Shown in pieces: positions 45,177-54,779 of a stretch of 64,000 nt of DNA. Each line of letters opens with the position of its first letter. The first letter of the stretch is position 1. The DNA lies in NCBI GenBank assembly GCA_021846395.1, contig JAJZXB010000002.1:62001-126000 (forward strand). The letters run 5' to 3'. The stretch is from Thermoplasmata archaeon (GTDB taxonomy: Archaea > Thermoplasmatota > Thermoplasmata > Thermoplasmatales > Thermoplasmataceae). The position numbers were made by a program, and so were the translations under genes. The notes under the pieces are model-generated. The model worked only from the letters and a program-made list of their open reading frames with translations, was not told the origin of the DNA and did no database searches.

Positions 45177-46205
45177 ATGATAAAGAATAAATATAGTATG
45201 CTGATGGTGAAATATATTTCATCTTTCATTGGCATCACTATCATCCTTTTTATTTTATTTAAAAATATACCCGAAAGGATAATTGTTAACAATTATTCAT
45301 CCAGTTCATATTCCATATTGGGACTTAAATACCCTGTATTTATACAATACTTTTATTTCGTTTACGATATGATTACTGTTAATATGGGTAATATCATCAA
45401 TCCAATATATTCTGGTAGCATAAGGAATGCAATGATAATACTTCTCCCGGAAACCCTTTTTATCACAATACTGGGATTTATTGTCTCAATCAGTATATCG
45501 TATAAAATTGGTTTTTTTCTTGGATTTAGAAGCAATAAAAGAGAGAGACTTGATGTAAATGTTTTTCCTCTGGTTATATTTTATTTTTTAATACCACTTA
45601 TTTTAATAGCTATTTTCAACGGTATTACTGCTATTTTGCCATCAAAATATATCCTGCCTGCGTATATCATTCCATACAATTTCAGCTGGATTAAATTGAT
45701 GAACGATAATATATTTATATCTCATCCTACAGATATATTATTTTTTGATAGCATGATACACCATTCACCCATAATATTGATAAATTATCTTAAAAATTTT
45801 GCCATGCCATTCGCATCGTTGATAATACCGTCCACTGTTTATCTTTCAATTTTCACGAAAAGGCTGACCTCAATAGAATATAATAAAAAGTATATACGGA
45901 TAAGAATAGTAAAAAATATTGGAGATGATAAGTTCATCTATCATATAAAGAGAAATATAAGATATACAATGCTTAACGAGTTCAAAACTGTATTTGGACT
46001 ATTCCTTGGCGGCGAAATTATAATAACCTACATATTTTCATATATGAATCTTGGGGAATTCCTGATATATTCAGTAATGAATTATAAAACCGGCATCTTT
46101 GGTGTGGTTGAATCAACTTTTATATTTACAATGATGATATTCATATTCAATATGATTATTGATATTATAACTTTGGCAGGTGCAAAAAATGAGGAATATA
46201 TATAA
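45177..46205 (+). CDS. ABC transporter permease, peptide/nickel DppB type
   Basis: A 342-residue permease of the oligopeptide family. One N-terminal helix (about 12-32), an external segment, then five membrane helices. The cytosolic EAA-like loop that contacts the ATPase is only weakly conserved. The topology matches DppB. It is the first gene of a three-gene unit (permease, permease, degenerate ATPase), and its end overlaps the next permease. Upstream, 44940-45176 holds no gene but has a TATA-like element. Confidence 0.85.
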   Translation: MIKNKYSMLMVKYISSFIGITIILFILFKNIPERIIVNNYSSSSYSILGLKYPVFIQYFYFVYDMITVNMGNIINPIYSGSIRNAMIILLPETLFITILGFIVSISISYKIGFFLGFRSNKRERLDVNVFPLVIFYFLIPLILIAIFNGITAILPSKYILPAYIIPYNFSWIKLMNDNIFISHPTDILFFDSMIHHSPIILINYLKNFAMPFASLIIPSTVYLSIFTKRLTSIEYNKKYIRIRIVKNIGDDKFIYHIKRNIRYTMLNEFKTVFGLFLGGEIIITYIFSYMNLGEFLIYSVMNYKTGIFGVVESTFIFTMMIFIFNMIIDIITLAGAKNEEYI

Positions 46206-47013
46206 AATCATAAAAAACAGGATATTGATGATAAGTTCAGCAATCTTCATTGTTTATTTGTTACTGTATTTGCTGGATATAATAATTCCCGCATACCTGG
46301 GGGTAAATAATATTAACAATCTGATGGTTTTCGCATCGAAAAATAACGTATCCCCAACTGCCCCTGAATTGGGCTATGGCTGGTATAACTATCTGGGAAC
46401 CACATACCTGGGAATTCGAATTTTGCCGGCACTTATTGCCTCTTTAAAACTTGACCTGACCATTGTGTTTGTTTCTTTACTGCTCTCATTGCTGGTAGGC
46501 TTTTTTATTGGTATTTCTGGAGGAATAATAGGCGGGTTGTATGGAAAGTTTATCAGCTTAATAGATCACACTTTTTTCAATATGCCCTATGTGATCTTTG
46601 TATTATTTCTCGTATATGTAATAAAGCCATCAATATCCGGATTTATTATGGCAATTGCAATTTCATGGTTTCCATTCTATATAAGGAGAATAATAAATGT
46701 TAAAAAAATGGATGAGGAAACAGTATCTGCATATGTTAAAAAAATATTTTCCCATTTAACCCCCTATATAATCTCAGATATTGGTTCAATATACGGGATT
46801 TTAACTATTATTACATTTTTTGGGTTGTATGAAAATAACCCATTTATTGTTAATCTTGGAAACATATTAAATTTGAATGGCAATATTCTTAATCTTATCA
46901 CACTAGGTGACTGGTGGGTAGTCATATTCCCCCTAATATTCATGGTCATATTCATTATAGTCACAAATTTAATGGGGTACGAAATAAATAGGAGGATTTC
47001 CAATGGAAAATGA
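46189..47013 (+). CDS. ABC transporter permease, peptide/nickel DppC type
   Basis: A 274-residue second permease. The first helix (about 15-33) is followed by an external segment, then five helices; LLVGFFIGISGGIIGGLYG resembles the DppC family segment. The EAA-loop equivalent (SAYVKKIFSHLTPYI) is degenerate compared with typical DppC. The ATG at 46189 has an AGGTG site 6 bases upstream and is preferred to GTG 46180. It overlaps both neighbours and forms one coupled unit. Confidence 0.85.
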   Translation: MRNIYKIIKNRILMISSAIFIVYLLLYLLDIIIPAYLGVNNINNLMVFASKNNVSPTAPELGYGWYNYLGTTYLGIRILPALIASLKLDLTIVFVSLLLSLLVGFFIGISGGIIGGLYGKFISLIDHTFFNMPYVIFVLFLVYVIKPSISGFIMAIAISWFPFYIRRIINVKKMDEETVSAYVKKIFSHLTPYIISDIGSIYGILTIITFFGLYENNPFIVNLGNILNLNGNILNLITLGDWWVVIFPLIFMVIFIIVTNLMGYEINRRISNGK

Positions 47014-48337
47014 CAATGTTTTAAATTTTGAAAATTTTACTGTTTGGAAATCCGGCGATAAGGTAATGGATAATGTTAATATGAGTGTTGCTGACAGCGA
47101 TAGTTTATTATTGATTTATGGAAAAAATAAAGGGGCTTTACAGTCCATTCTCTCACTTGATATAGATAAAGATATTGACCTATACGGAAAAATAGAATAT
47201 CACGGAAAAGATGTGGTACGGGAAATAAAAAATATAAAGAGATACAGCGATAAGGATAAAAATTTAATGAAAGTCTCAGAGATATTGAAAGATATTTTTG
47301 TAATACAGGAAGAGTCATATAAAACAATGGATAAAACGCTAACCCTTGGTGAGCAGATTATTGATTTCATACCATACAATGCAAGGATCCATATGTTAAA
47401 CGCCGTATTAAGAAGGGAGATGATTTCAAGCAAGGATATTGAATTATTGATTTCCAATTATGAGAAATATACGGATAAGGAAGATTTTGTGAGATTCTGG
47501 TCAACTGAATATGCCGTTATCAATAAAACAAATGACATATACCATATTCTGCAGCAAGATGAAAATAAAGCGGATAGATTAAAAGAGCTTTTAATATTTC
47601 AAAAAACAGGAATTGATCTTGCAAATATTGTGGAACTGCGTGATTTCTATAAATATATGACAGACTTAAATAGAAATGCAGAAAATGAAAAAAACAAGAT
47701 TGATTATGGCAAATCAAAGGATGAGAGGAAAAGATTTGCCTTTTTCAAATTGGCTCTTAAGCTGAACAGGAAAGGAATAGAAGATGTCTTAACTAGAGAA
47801 TTAAAGAGATATATGCTAGAATATTTAAAATTTATGGGCTTTACAGACGATGAAAGTATTTTGAATGTCTATCCATCTGCCGATATCGAGTTGTTAATAA
47901 AGCATCTTTTTCTTGCCATTTTAATATTTTCTGATTCAAAAATGCTTGTATTTGATTATTCGAAAAATATAAAAAGATTTCTTGACAATGTTAATTTGTT
48001 AAGAAAAACGTTTGGATTCGGAGTTATATGCATAGCCAGGGATGCGGCTATACTTAAAACCATGCCGGAATTATTTGACTATGTGAAGATAATATATTAT
48101 GGCAGTACAGTTGAGGATGCCCCGGAAGGTGAGTTTATTTCAGAACAGCTGCACCCATATTCAAAATCTTTAATGGAGGGCAAAAAAAATATAAAGGGTT
48201 ATTACGGAAAGGGCTGCATATATTATAAAAACTGCAAATATTCTATGGACATATGCAAGAACGACAAACCCGATACAATCAATTTTAATGAAAAAAGGAG
48301 TGTGACATGTTTTATATATGGCAATAAAAACCCATAA
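47003..48337 (+). CDS. Degenerate ABC ATPase-like subunit of a peptide transporter
   Basis: A 444-residue protein whose layout matches OppD/OppF ATPases: an N-terminal DNVNMSV strand, a central domain, a Walker-B-like strand, and the C-terminal family tail HPYSKSLMEG plus a CKYSMDIC cluster. All catalytic motifs are altered: GKNKGALQ replaces GxSGSGKS, the LSGGQ segment is not recognisable (YPSADIELL), LVFDYS lacks the Glu after Walker B Asp, and IARD has Arg for the H-loop His. It cannot hydrolyse ATP by the normal route. The start has a GGAGGA site and overlaps the permease gene. Confidence 0.8.
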   Translation: MENDNVLNFENFTVWKSGDKVMDNVNMSVADSDSLLLIYGKNKGALQSILSLDIDKDIDLYGKIEYHGKDVVREIKNIKRYSDKDKNLMKVSEILKDIFVIQEESYKTMDKTLTLGEQIIDFIPYNARIHMLNAVLRREMISSKDIELLISNYEKYTDKEDFVRFWSTEYAVINKTNDIYHILQQDENKADRLKELLIFQKTGIDLANIVELRDFYKYMTDLNRNAENEKNKIDYGKSKDERKRFAFFKLALKLNRKGIEDVLTRELKRYMLEYLKFMGFTDDESILNVYPSADIELLIKHLFLAILIFSDSKMLVFDYSKNIKRFLDNVNLLRKTFGFGVICIARDAAILKTMPELFDYVKIIYYGSTVEDAPEGEFISEQLHPYSKSLMEGKKNIKGYYGKGCIYYKNCKYSMDICKNDKPDTINFNEKRSVTCFIYGNKNP

Positions 48338-48338
48338 T

Positions 48339-50765
48339 TTATTTTTCTAGATAATTAAAAAGTATAACGTTATAGTTATGAACAACGGGATTGGCCTTTA
48401 TTTCAATACCGCGAGTGTAATATGTATTTATAGTTAGATTTTCTGCGGGGATATAAAAATACAGTTCCTTCATAGTTTTCTGAACACGTTTTATATTGGT
48501 GGAATTATTATTCTCTGTTAAATTAACTATTTCACTATTTAATATGTTCATTAGCTTGGTTTGGTTTTTATGTGTCGAATTATATAACTGCATACTGAAT
48601 CCATTTGTGTATAGATGTGAGTAGTTTAATAGATTTCCATAATAGGAGTAATATGAGGCGGTTCCGTAATTATTTGTATCCGTAATATAAATAGGCATTG
48701 GATTTTTCTGGTACACTTCATTTGAGGATATAACTGACGATGACTCTGTTATTATTGGAAATGATGCACCAGTTACAACCCTTCTAAGGTTCTGTACATA
48801 TTTTGTTATATTGACTTCCGAATTGACCTGGTTGACAAATATTGGTATGACCAGTGAATTGTTTTTATACATAAATCCGGTTGGAGTCTTTGTTAAGTTG
48901 TATTCTGCCCCGCTTTTATTAACAAAATTATCCCACTGATTTTTGGCCAGAGTAATATTTCCACCAGGAAATGCATTGTAAAAAGCTTCCCGGACATCCA
49001 TGTTGGAAAACAGCCTTGATGGCAAATTTGAATATGAATAGGACGGCAAAAGTGAGGTATTTATATTTGAATTAAAATTGTAAATTTCTTTCAAATTTGC
49101 TGAAGTATTGTAAGAACGTATGCCTGAAACTGAGTTTGAAAGTGCCGAATATCTTGATGGCAACTGTGCTATCTGGCTTATATTCAGTTTGAGTCCCTGA
49201 TATACACTGGACAAAGATGATACATAGTATATTTTTATTGTATTTATTGATGGTGGGGGATTATAACTGTTACCAGTAAAATAAGGATTCCTAATAAGAA
49301 CTATAGAATCAGGGCTTATAGAGAAAATTTCATATGGACCATTGGCCATTATGCTATTTTTAAGGTGGGTGTTGGCATAATTTTCCGGATTGGATTTATA
49401 CTGATTGAACCCCGTACTGTTCCATGGTATGCCTGCATCATGGCTTTCCAGAAAGGATGCAGAGGTAATAAATGCCCCAGGAGAGGTTATAATACTGTAT
49501 ACCTTTTTTTGGGTCATTGGTTGATTGAAATGCAATGATATATTGTTTGTGCTGTTATCACAAGTAATTGCACTGGTTATGTTCATATATGTGTTGGATG
49601 TATAATAATTACCCGGCAACAAATATTGGCCCAGTATCCATCCGGGTGTCTGTGGTGAGTGTGCTTCCAGCAAAAGATCTCTTACAAATGAGTATTTAAC
49701 ATCCCATGCTGTGACTGGTTGGCCATTTTGGAACTTTACGTTGCCGTTTATGTGGAATGTATATGTCATATTATCATGAGAAATGTTAGGCATATTTGCT
49801 ATTTCGGGCATATATTGCCCTGTTGTTTCATTGTGAAACAGTAAAAATTCTTCAGTGTTCATGAGTATTTGCATATCTGGATTTGTATATCCTGTCTGGG
49901 GGTCAAGTGTATTGAATGTTGAGGCGGATTCATATGATATTGCAGAGTTATTTGTATTGATATAAACATGTGGATTATTGCTATTTACTGGTACATCAAG
50001 ATAAAATGATGCCGTGTGTATATTTGAAGGTATTCCATGATTTTTTACAATGCCAGTATATAATACAAGCCTTAAAGTGTAAAATCCAGATGTTAAATTT
50101 TTCATGCTGTAGATGCTGTTATTATTAACATATTTATGTTCAGAATGATTGTATTGAAACAGGGAGCTATTTTCAATCAATTCTCCGTTTTTATATACCT
50201 CCAGTTTGGAAGAAAAAATACTGTAGCTTGTGTTTCTTGGTGAGTTAAAGGATAGTGAAAAATTAAAAGAGGTATTATTTGCATATATATCAGAATTTGG
50301 AATTATTGGATTTCTGGATGAATTGTGTACGGCTATGTTGCCAGATCCATAATATGAATTTCCATAAACATATACAGGTATATATTCATTGGAAGCTACG
50401 GGTGAATTGTTATAGTTTACAGAATATGTGATATAGTATATGCCTGGAGAATTATAAATATGGCTTAACGTTATGGCCTTTGATGATGCTTTTACAATGC
50501 TGTTTTGGGTATCCCCCCAAAAAATTTCAATGCATTTCGGAACTTCGTTAGATTTCAACGTTATGTTATAGGTTGATCCCGCACTTATATAATTGCTGGA
50601 AACATTTACCGATGTTTCTGGTGTTATAGCTCGGGGATGTAACAGAGAGATTGCAACCATTGATGACAGTACAACAATTAATATTACTATGACAACATAC
50701 CATTTATTCCTTGTGGATTTCGGTCTTATAGGATATGTCTGGGGTTCAGGTATGTCATATTTCAT
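48339..50765 (-). CDS. Extracellular solute-binding protein family 5 with N-terminal PKD domain
   Basis: An 808-residue surface protein. A membrane helix at about 24-45 anchors it. A PKD-type domain follows (about 55-130) with WGDTQ and IYNSPGIYYITYSV. The family 5 binding domain has the usual order: DPQTGYTNPDMQIL, FHINGNVKFQNGQPVTAWDVKYSF at about residues 345-368, and later ITSAI and NGPYEI elements. Many N-x-S/T sites suggest glycosylation. It is convergent with the permease/ATPase operon and probably binds its peptide substrate, though it has its own promoter. Confidence 0.88.
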   Translation of the reverse strand: MKYDIPEPQTYPIRPKSTRNKWYVVIVILIVVLSSMVAISLLHPRAITPETSVNVSSNYISAGSTYNITLKSNEVPKCIEIFWGDTQNSIVKASSKAITLSHIYNSPGIYYITYSVNYNNSPVASNEYIPVYVYGNSYYGSGNIAVHNSSRNPIIPNSDIYANNTSFNFSLSFNSPRNTSYSIFSSKLEVYKNGELIENSSLFQYNHSEHKYVNNNSIYSMKNLTSGFYTLRLVLYTGIVKNHGIPSNIHTASFYLDVPVNSNNPHVYINTNNSAISYESASTFNTLDPQTGYTNPDMQILMNTEEFLLFHNETTGQYMPEIANMPNISHDNMTYTFHINGNVKFQNGQPVTAWDVKYSFVRDLLLEAHSPQTPGWILGQYLLPGNYYTSNTYMNITSAITCDNSTNNISLHFNQPMTQKKVYSIITSPGAFITSASFLESHDAGIPWNSTGFNQYKSNPENYANTHLKNSIMANGPYEIFSISPDSIVLIRNPYFTGNSYNPPPSINTIKIYYVSSLSSVYQGLKLNISQIAQLPSRYSALSNSVSGIRSYNTSANLKEIYNFNSNINTSLLPSYSYSNLPSRLFSNMDVREAFYNAFPGGNITLAKNQWDNFVNKSGAEYNLTKTPTGFMYKNNSLVIPIFVNQVNSEVNITKYVQNLRRVVTGASFPIITESSSVISSNEVYQKNPMPIYITDTNNYGTASYYSYYGNLLNYSHLYTNGFSMQLYNSTHKNQTKLMNILNSEIVNLTENNNSTNIKRVQKTMKELYFYIPAENLTINTYYTRGIEIKANPVVHNYNVILFNYLEK

Positions 50766-51178
50766 TTTATGTTTATGCTAAAATAAATATTTAATCTTTC
50801 TTTAATTATTTTGCTCATCAGAATTTATCATTGTATAGGTGTCAATTGATGGTTTTATTGCTTGTATAAAGGCTCTTGCACCGCAAATCCAAATTTATGT
50901 AATTTTTTATAACCCCTGTTGAAGGGAAATGAATTTTCCGAATTAAATAAAGGATTTAAAATTATCTGATTGGATTTATTAGTGTGGTAATTGCAATATT
51001 ATTGTGTATAGGGATTACGGCGCCGATATTAACATATCAGATAAGGAAATGGATACACAGATAGCTGACCGTTCTAATTTATACATGCGGAGATCGGACC
51101 GTTGATAACTGCTGCTGCACGTTCAAAAAATTAAAAAATGAGGAATAATATTAATAAGGATAAAACATATAATAGAAC
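50766..51178 (+). other. Intergenic region with a hydrophobic gene fragment
   Basis: No complete gene is seen in these 413 bases. A start-less frame at 50960-51064 encodes a single membrane helix ending in basic residues (ISVVIAILLCIGITAP, then QIRKWIHR), which looks like the C-terminus of a lost membrane protein. Short GC-richer blocks at 51025-51040 and 51065-51125 are unexplained. The promoter of the solute-binding protein (minus strand) and of the nucleotidyltransferase (plus strand) should lie at the ends. Confidence 0.3.
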
Positions 51179-52261
51179 ATGGCATACAAAGCGGTTATAA
51201 TGGCGGGAGGGAAGGGAACTCGACTCAGGCCAATTACATATTCAATACCAAAACCAATTTTACCAATTGCTGGAAAAACCTGCATGTCCTATCTTCTGGA
51301 TTCATTTTACAATGCAGGAATAAAAGATGTAATAGTAACAACAGGATACAAATATGAGCTTCTCATAAATAGCATAATTTCAGAAAAAAATAATGACCAG
51401 AGTATTATTTTTTCAGTGGAAAAAGAAGCTGCCGGTACCGCAGGTAGCATAAAAATGATTTCCAATTTTCTCGATGATACATTTATTGTGGGAAGTGGAG
51501 ATATTCTTTCGGATTTTGACATATCCAATATTTTGAAATTTCATAAAAAAAATAGAGCCATGATTACGATAGTTCTGACAGAAGTTGAAAACCCAGACCA
51601 GTTTGGAATAGTTGAGCTTGAAGGCGATAAAATAACAAGATTTCTTGAGAAACCTGAAAAAAACGAAACGTCTTCGCATACAGCAAACACTGGCATGTAT
51701 ATTATGGAGCCGGAAGTGATATCTTATATTAAATCAATTCCCTATGATTTCGGAAAGGATTTATTTCCACTATTGTTGAATAAGGGCATAGACCTGTATG
51801 GGTATAAAGGTAAGGGCGTATGGCTAGATACTGGAAGACCCAATGATCTGATAAAGGCAAATCAAATAATGGTTAACAGGTATGGAAAGGAATATAATGG
51901 GCAGGATATAAGGGGGAAAAATATCATCGAAACAGGCGCAAAATTAAATGGAAACTATATTGAAAACAGCTACATTGGAAATGCAATAAATATGGAAAAT
52001 AATATAAGAATAACAAACTCAGCTATATATGATAATGTGAATATTGGCGAGAACGTTACAATAGAAAATTCAATACTTATGTCAAATGTTGCAGTGAAAA
52101 ACAATTCAAAAATAAAGGATTCAGTTATAATGCGCAATTGCGTCATAGGTGAGGATTCAGAAATTGTGGAAAGCATCATATCTCCCGATCTTGACCTGAA
52201 GGGAAAATCAAGAATCTACAGCGTTTCACTGGCCTCAAAAATTATAGAAAGCGATATATAA
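51179..52261 (+). CDS. Sugar-1-phosphate nucleotidyltransferase with C-terminal beta helix
   Basis: A 360-residue NDP-sugar synthase. The N-terminal Rossmann-like domain has the signature [13 protein letters not shown] (about 8-20), the [10 protein letters not shown] metal site and FLEKPEK. From about residue 245 imperfect hexapeptide repeats ([42 protein letters not shown]) form a left-handed beta helix. It could be a glucose-1-phosphate thymidylyl/uridylyl or mannose-1-phosphate guanylyltransferase, feeding glycolipid and S-layer-like glycan synthesis. Substrate cannot be fixed from sequence alone. Confidence 0.9.
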   Translation: MAYKAVIMAGGKGTRLRPITYSIPKPILPIAGKTCMSYLLDSFYNAGIKDVIVTTGYKYELLINSIISEKNNDQSIIFSVEKEAAGTAGSIKMISNFLDDTFIVGSGDILSDFDISNILKFHKKNRAMITIVLTEVENPDQFGIVELEGDKITRFLEKPEKNETSSHTANTGMYIMEPEVISYIKSIPYDFGKDLFPLLLNKGIDLYGYKGKGVWLDTGRPNDLIKANQIMVNRYGKEYNGQDIRGKNIIETGAKLNGNYIENSYIGNAINMENNIRITNSAIYDNVNIGENVTIENSILMSNVAVKNNSKIKDSVIMRNCVIGEDSEIVESIISPDLDLKGKSRIYSVSLASKIIESDI

Positions 52262-52679
52262 ACAGTATATATAATAAAATTATTACAATGGCTGCAATAA
52301 TGGAAATATATGCCATTTTTTTATCATTGCCAAAAATAATTGGTACAGGGCCAATCATGATAATTCCACCAAAATGTTTTTCCTTTTTATGCGAATTGTT
52401 TTCGGGAAAATCAGTGGTGCAATTATTATCGCCACGATCATAATACTCTTTGCCCTGACTGATGGTGCTAAAAGGAGAGAGAAACATCAATAGAAATCCG
52501 ATAAAAATCAGAATAAAGGGAACTATTGATACTGCAGAATTGCTTATTATAAAAGGAAATACAATAAGTATACCAACTTTTGCCAATCCAAGCATTCCAA
52601 GAATAATAAACAGAATAAACCCTGAGAAAACCAAAACCAAACCGCTTTTATGCATTATACTGCCTGATCTGTTTGCCAT
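52242..52679 (-). CDS. DUF131 family membrane protein
   Basis: An archaeal integral membrane protein of 145 residues. Membrane helices at about 10-28, 35-70 (a pair) and 122-142 surround a conserved loop with [18 protein letters not shown], which is the DUF131 mark. The function is unknown. Its 3' end overlaps the nucleotidyltransferase gene by 20 bases, convergently. Upstream, 52680-52883 holds no gene. Confidence 0.85.
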   Translation of the reverse strand: MANRSGSIMHKSGLVLVFSGFILFIILGMLGLAKVGILIVFPFIISNSAVSIVPFILIFIGFLLMFLSPFSTISQGKEYYDRGDNNCTTDFPENNSHKKEKHFGGIIMIGPVPIIFGNDKKMAYISIIAAIVIILLYILFIYRFL

Positions 52680-52883
52680 TATTATACCTCAGTTAAACTA
52701 TATTTTTATAAATAACTATTCCTCTGAAATGATGATTATGATATAGCCATAAACTTACAAATGATTAAATTAATAAAGCAGGAATGGGCATTTCATATAT
52801 GCACATGCGGTGATTAAACTGATACCTGCAAAGGCTGGCTTGATCATTGAATTTGGAAGGCACAGAATTTATTTATGGGAATG

Positions 52884-53768
52884 TTACAGAAAACCTGCTT
52901 TTTGTAAAATAAGTAAATCTTCTGTTGTTAGCTGCTCACCGGCTTTGAATTTTTCATAAAGGGCAACAGCTTTTTCCTGTAATTCAGATTCCTTTTCCTT
53001 CTTCTTGGTAACCTTTGTTTTATTTTTAATTGCATATATTGCTTTTTCCAGATCCCTTAAATCGGTTTTTGCCTTGATAAAAGCAGCATGTTCTTTTTCT
53101 GACTCCTGACTGTGCTTTATAAAAATTTCATGATTTTCATCTGCATTTCGTCTAACTTCATCAAGTTCCTGAAGATCACTATTTATTTCATCACTGAGCT
53201 TTGATATTCTGTCAGATAATTCTTCTATATGTTTCTTATATTCCTCGCCCTTGGTTCTTTCTTCGTTTATCTGGTCTGTTATTTCCTTTATATCCTTATT
53301 TTTTAAAAGTTCTTGCTCTCTATTAACCTTGGCCTTTTTAATCTCGTTGTTCAATCGGCGGATGTCAGTAATGATCTTATTTTCTTCTTCCTTTTTCAAT
53401 TCAGTTGTCTGTTGCCTTTTTTCAAGGTATTGAAGTTCCTTCTCTCTTGCTTTAAGATCCCTTGCTTCCGTTCCAACACCGATACCTGCTTTGAGTTCCC
53501 TTAATTTCTTTTTTAACTCGGAAAGGTTTTTATAATGTGCTTCTTTTTCCTCTCTCAATACCTTTATTTTATCAATAAGCTCATTCTTTTCAGCGATCTT
53601 TCCCTTTGCTTTTTCTCTCATTTCATGAGTTTGCTGGTTTAAGTCGTCCCGTATCTTAGCGTATTTCTGTGCTTCGGTATTGGCTTCATCTCGCTTCTTA
53701 ATATGGCGCTCCACCTCATCCTGGATGGTGTCCTTCTTTGTTTCAAAATCCTCTAAAAGATCAGTCAT
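52884..53768 (-). CDS. Long coiled-coil protein (COG1340 type)
   Basis: About 294 residues, nearly all alpha-helical coiled coil rich in Glu and Lys, from DFETKKDTIQDEVERH to LEKAIYAIKNKTKV. The C-terminal FKAGEQLTTEDLLILQKAGFL is the conserved end piece of this archaeal family. The function is unknown; structural or chromosome-associated roles have been proposed for relatives. The ATG at 53768 (MTDLLEDFE) is preferred, but the frame is open to another ATG at 53795 adding nine residues, so the start is uncertain. Confidence 0.8.
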   Translation of the reverse strand: MTDLLEDFETKKDTIQDEVERHIKKRDEANTEAQKYAKIRDDLNQQTHEMREKAKGKIAEKNELIDKIKVLREEKEAHYKNLSELKKKLRELKAGIGVGTEARDLKAREKELQYLEKRQQTTELKKEEENKIITDIRRLNNEIKKAKVNREQELLKNKDIKEITDQINEERTKGEEYKKHIEELSDRISKLSDEINSDLQELDEVRRNADENHEIFIKHSQESEKEHAAFIKAKTDLRDLEKAIYAIKNKTKVTKKKEKESELQEKAVALYEKFKAGEQLTTEDLLILQKAGFL

Positions 53769-53795
53769 GATAACACTTCGACAGTCTCCCTGCAT

Positions 53796-54233
53796 AAATC
53801 CACATATTGTATATATTACATATATCTAAATTTGTGCAGTTGCATGGTTTGTATTTAAAAAGACTATATAAGTATTACTATAATATATGTGCCGGACATT
53901 GAATATTGAAATTGTGAGGGGAATTTAGGTTACCGATATTGTGAAATTCTTTATGGATGGACTGTTGTCATTTTATCCTATAATTAGTATATACCTGGCA
54001 ATAGATTTGCCACTTAAAATTCCATGATATACGTAGTGGAAGTTTTTAACTGGCGTTTACACTTTACACATTTGGTATTTTTTGTTGTTTCTGCAAGTAA
54101 TTTAATCATTCTATTTATATAATACAATGTTTATACAAATATTTTGGCTTAGAATTAAAGTTATGCAAAATGGTCATGCACATTAAACTGACTGGTTACG
54201 CTTATATACATTGAAATTATATATTATTGAATT
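53796..54233 (-). other. Intergenic region with a possible 31-aa zinc-finger-like ORF
   Basis: A minus-strand frame 54014-54109 encodes 31 residues with a single CVKC motif (AETTKNTKCVKCKRQL). It is very short but compositionally protein-like, and could be a real small protein or the tail of a lost gene. The rest of these 438 bases is AT-rich and carries TATA-like elements for the coiled-coil gene and for the small zinc-finger gene (TATA about 54199-54208). Confidence 0.3.
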
Positions 54234-54470
54234 ATGGTGAGTTTAAAATTTGGCGTTTGCAAAAATTGCAGTCATGAGGTGGTTTTCTTTAATGGTCAAT
54301 GGAAACACCATATTACCAGAGCGAAGTTATACCACATACCACATTGGCCCACGGGTCATGTAATAACGCAAGATTGCAAATGGGACTGCCAATGCCCAAT
54401 CCCAGAGCTTGATGAATCAAAGGGGCAACGGTCAAGAATGGTCCTCTTGGATAATCACTTAGATAGATGA
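54234..54470 (+). CDS. Small zinc-finger-like protein, 78 aa
   Basis: Not recognised by family. It has an N-terminal CKNC and a second cluster HVITQDCKWDCQC at about residues 40-53, with conserved-looking HIPHWPTGH between, giving enough Cys and His ligands for one or two zinc ions. The TATA box at about 54199-54208 lies about 30 bases before the ATG (leaderless). It could be a nucleic-acid-binding regulator. Confidence is limited by the short length. Confidence 0.6.
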   Translation: MVSLKFGVCKNCSHEVVFFNGQWKHHITRAKLYHIPHWPTGHVITQDCKWDCQCPIPELDESKGQRSRMVLLDNHLDR

Positions 54471-54779
54471 CAACCTATAATTTTATACACCATAAACAGG
54501 AGCACAACCATTGAAGTGTACTTTGGAACGGCAACACTGTATCTGAGGATGTTGCTCTCAGTTCCTTATGGGAATTAAACTGCCTTTTTGTACGCTCTAT
54601 GCCCATGACAAGATGAAGTTTCCTTTCCCGTGGGTGTGCATTAAGGCTGCCCTTGATGAAGAAAGCGGAAATACGGTATAAATATAACAAATGATTAATA
54701 AGCTTAGACACTGGATTCATAAAATATAGATTAATTCTCCTATAACACTCAATAATAACAATTAAACTAAATTTTTGTA
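54471..54779 (-). other. Gap with possible decayed gene
   Basis: No recognised gene. A minus-strand frame of 81 codons (54475-54720) has a somewhat higher GC content than its surroundings and reads LYRISAFFIKGSLNAHPRE and FNSHKELRATSSDT, which resembles no family I know. It could be a transposase remnant or a chance frame. Confidence 0.3.

Noticed and set aside
52715-52745. A box C/D-like pattern (CTGA next to ATGATGA)
   Set aside because: The other C and D boxes at the required spacing were not found, so there is no support for a C/D guide RNA.
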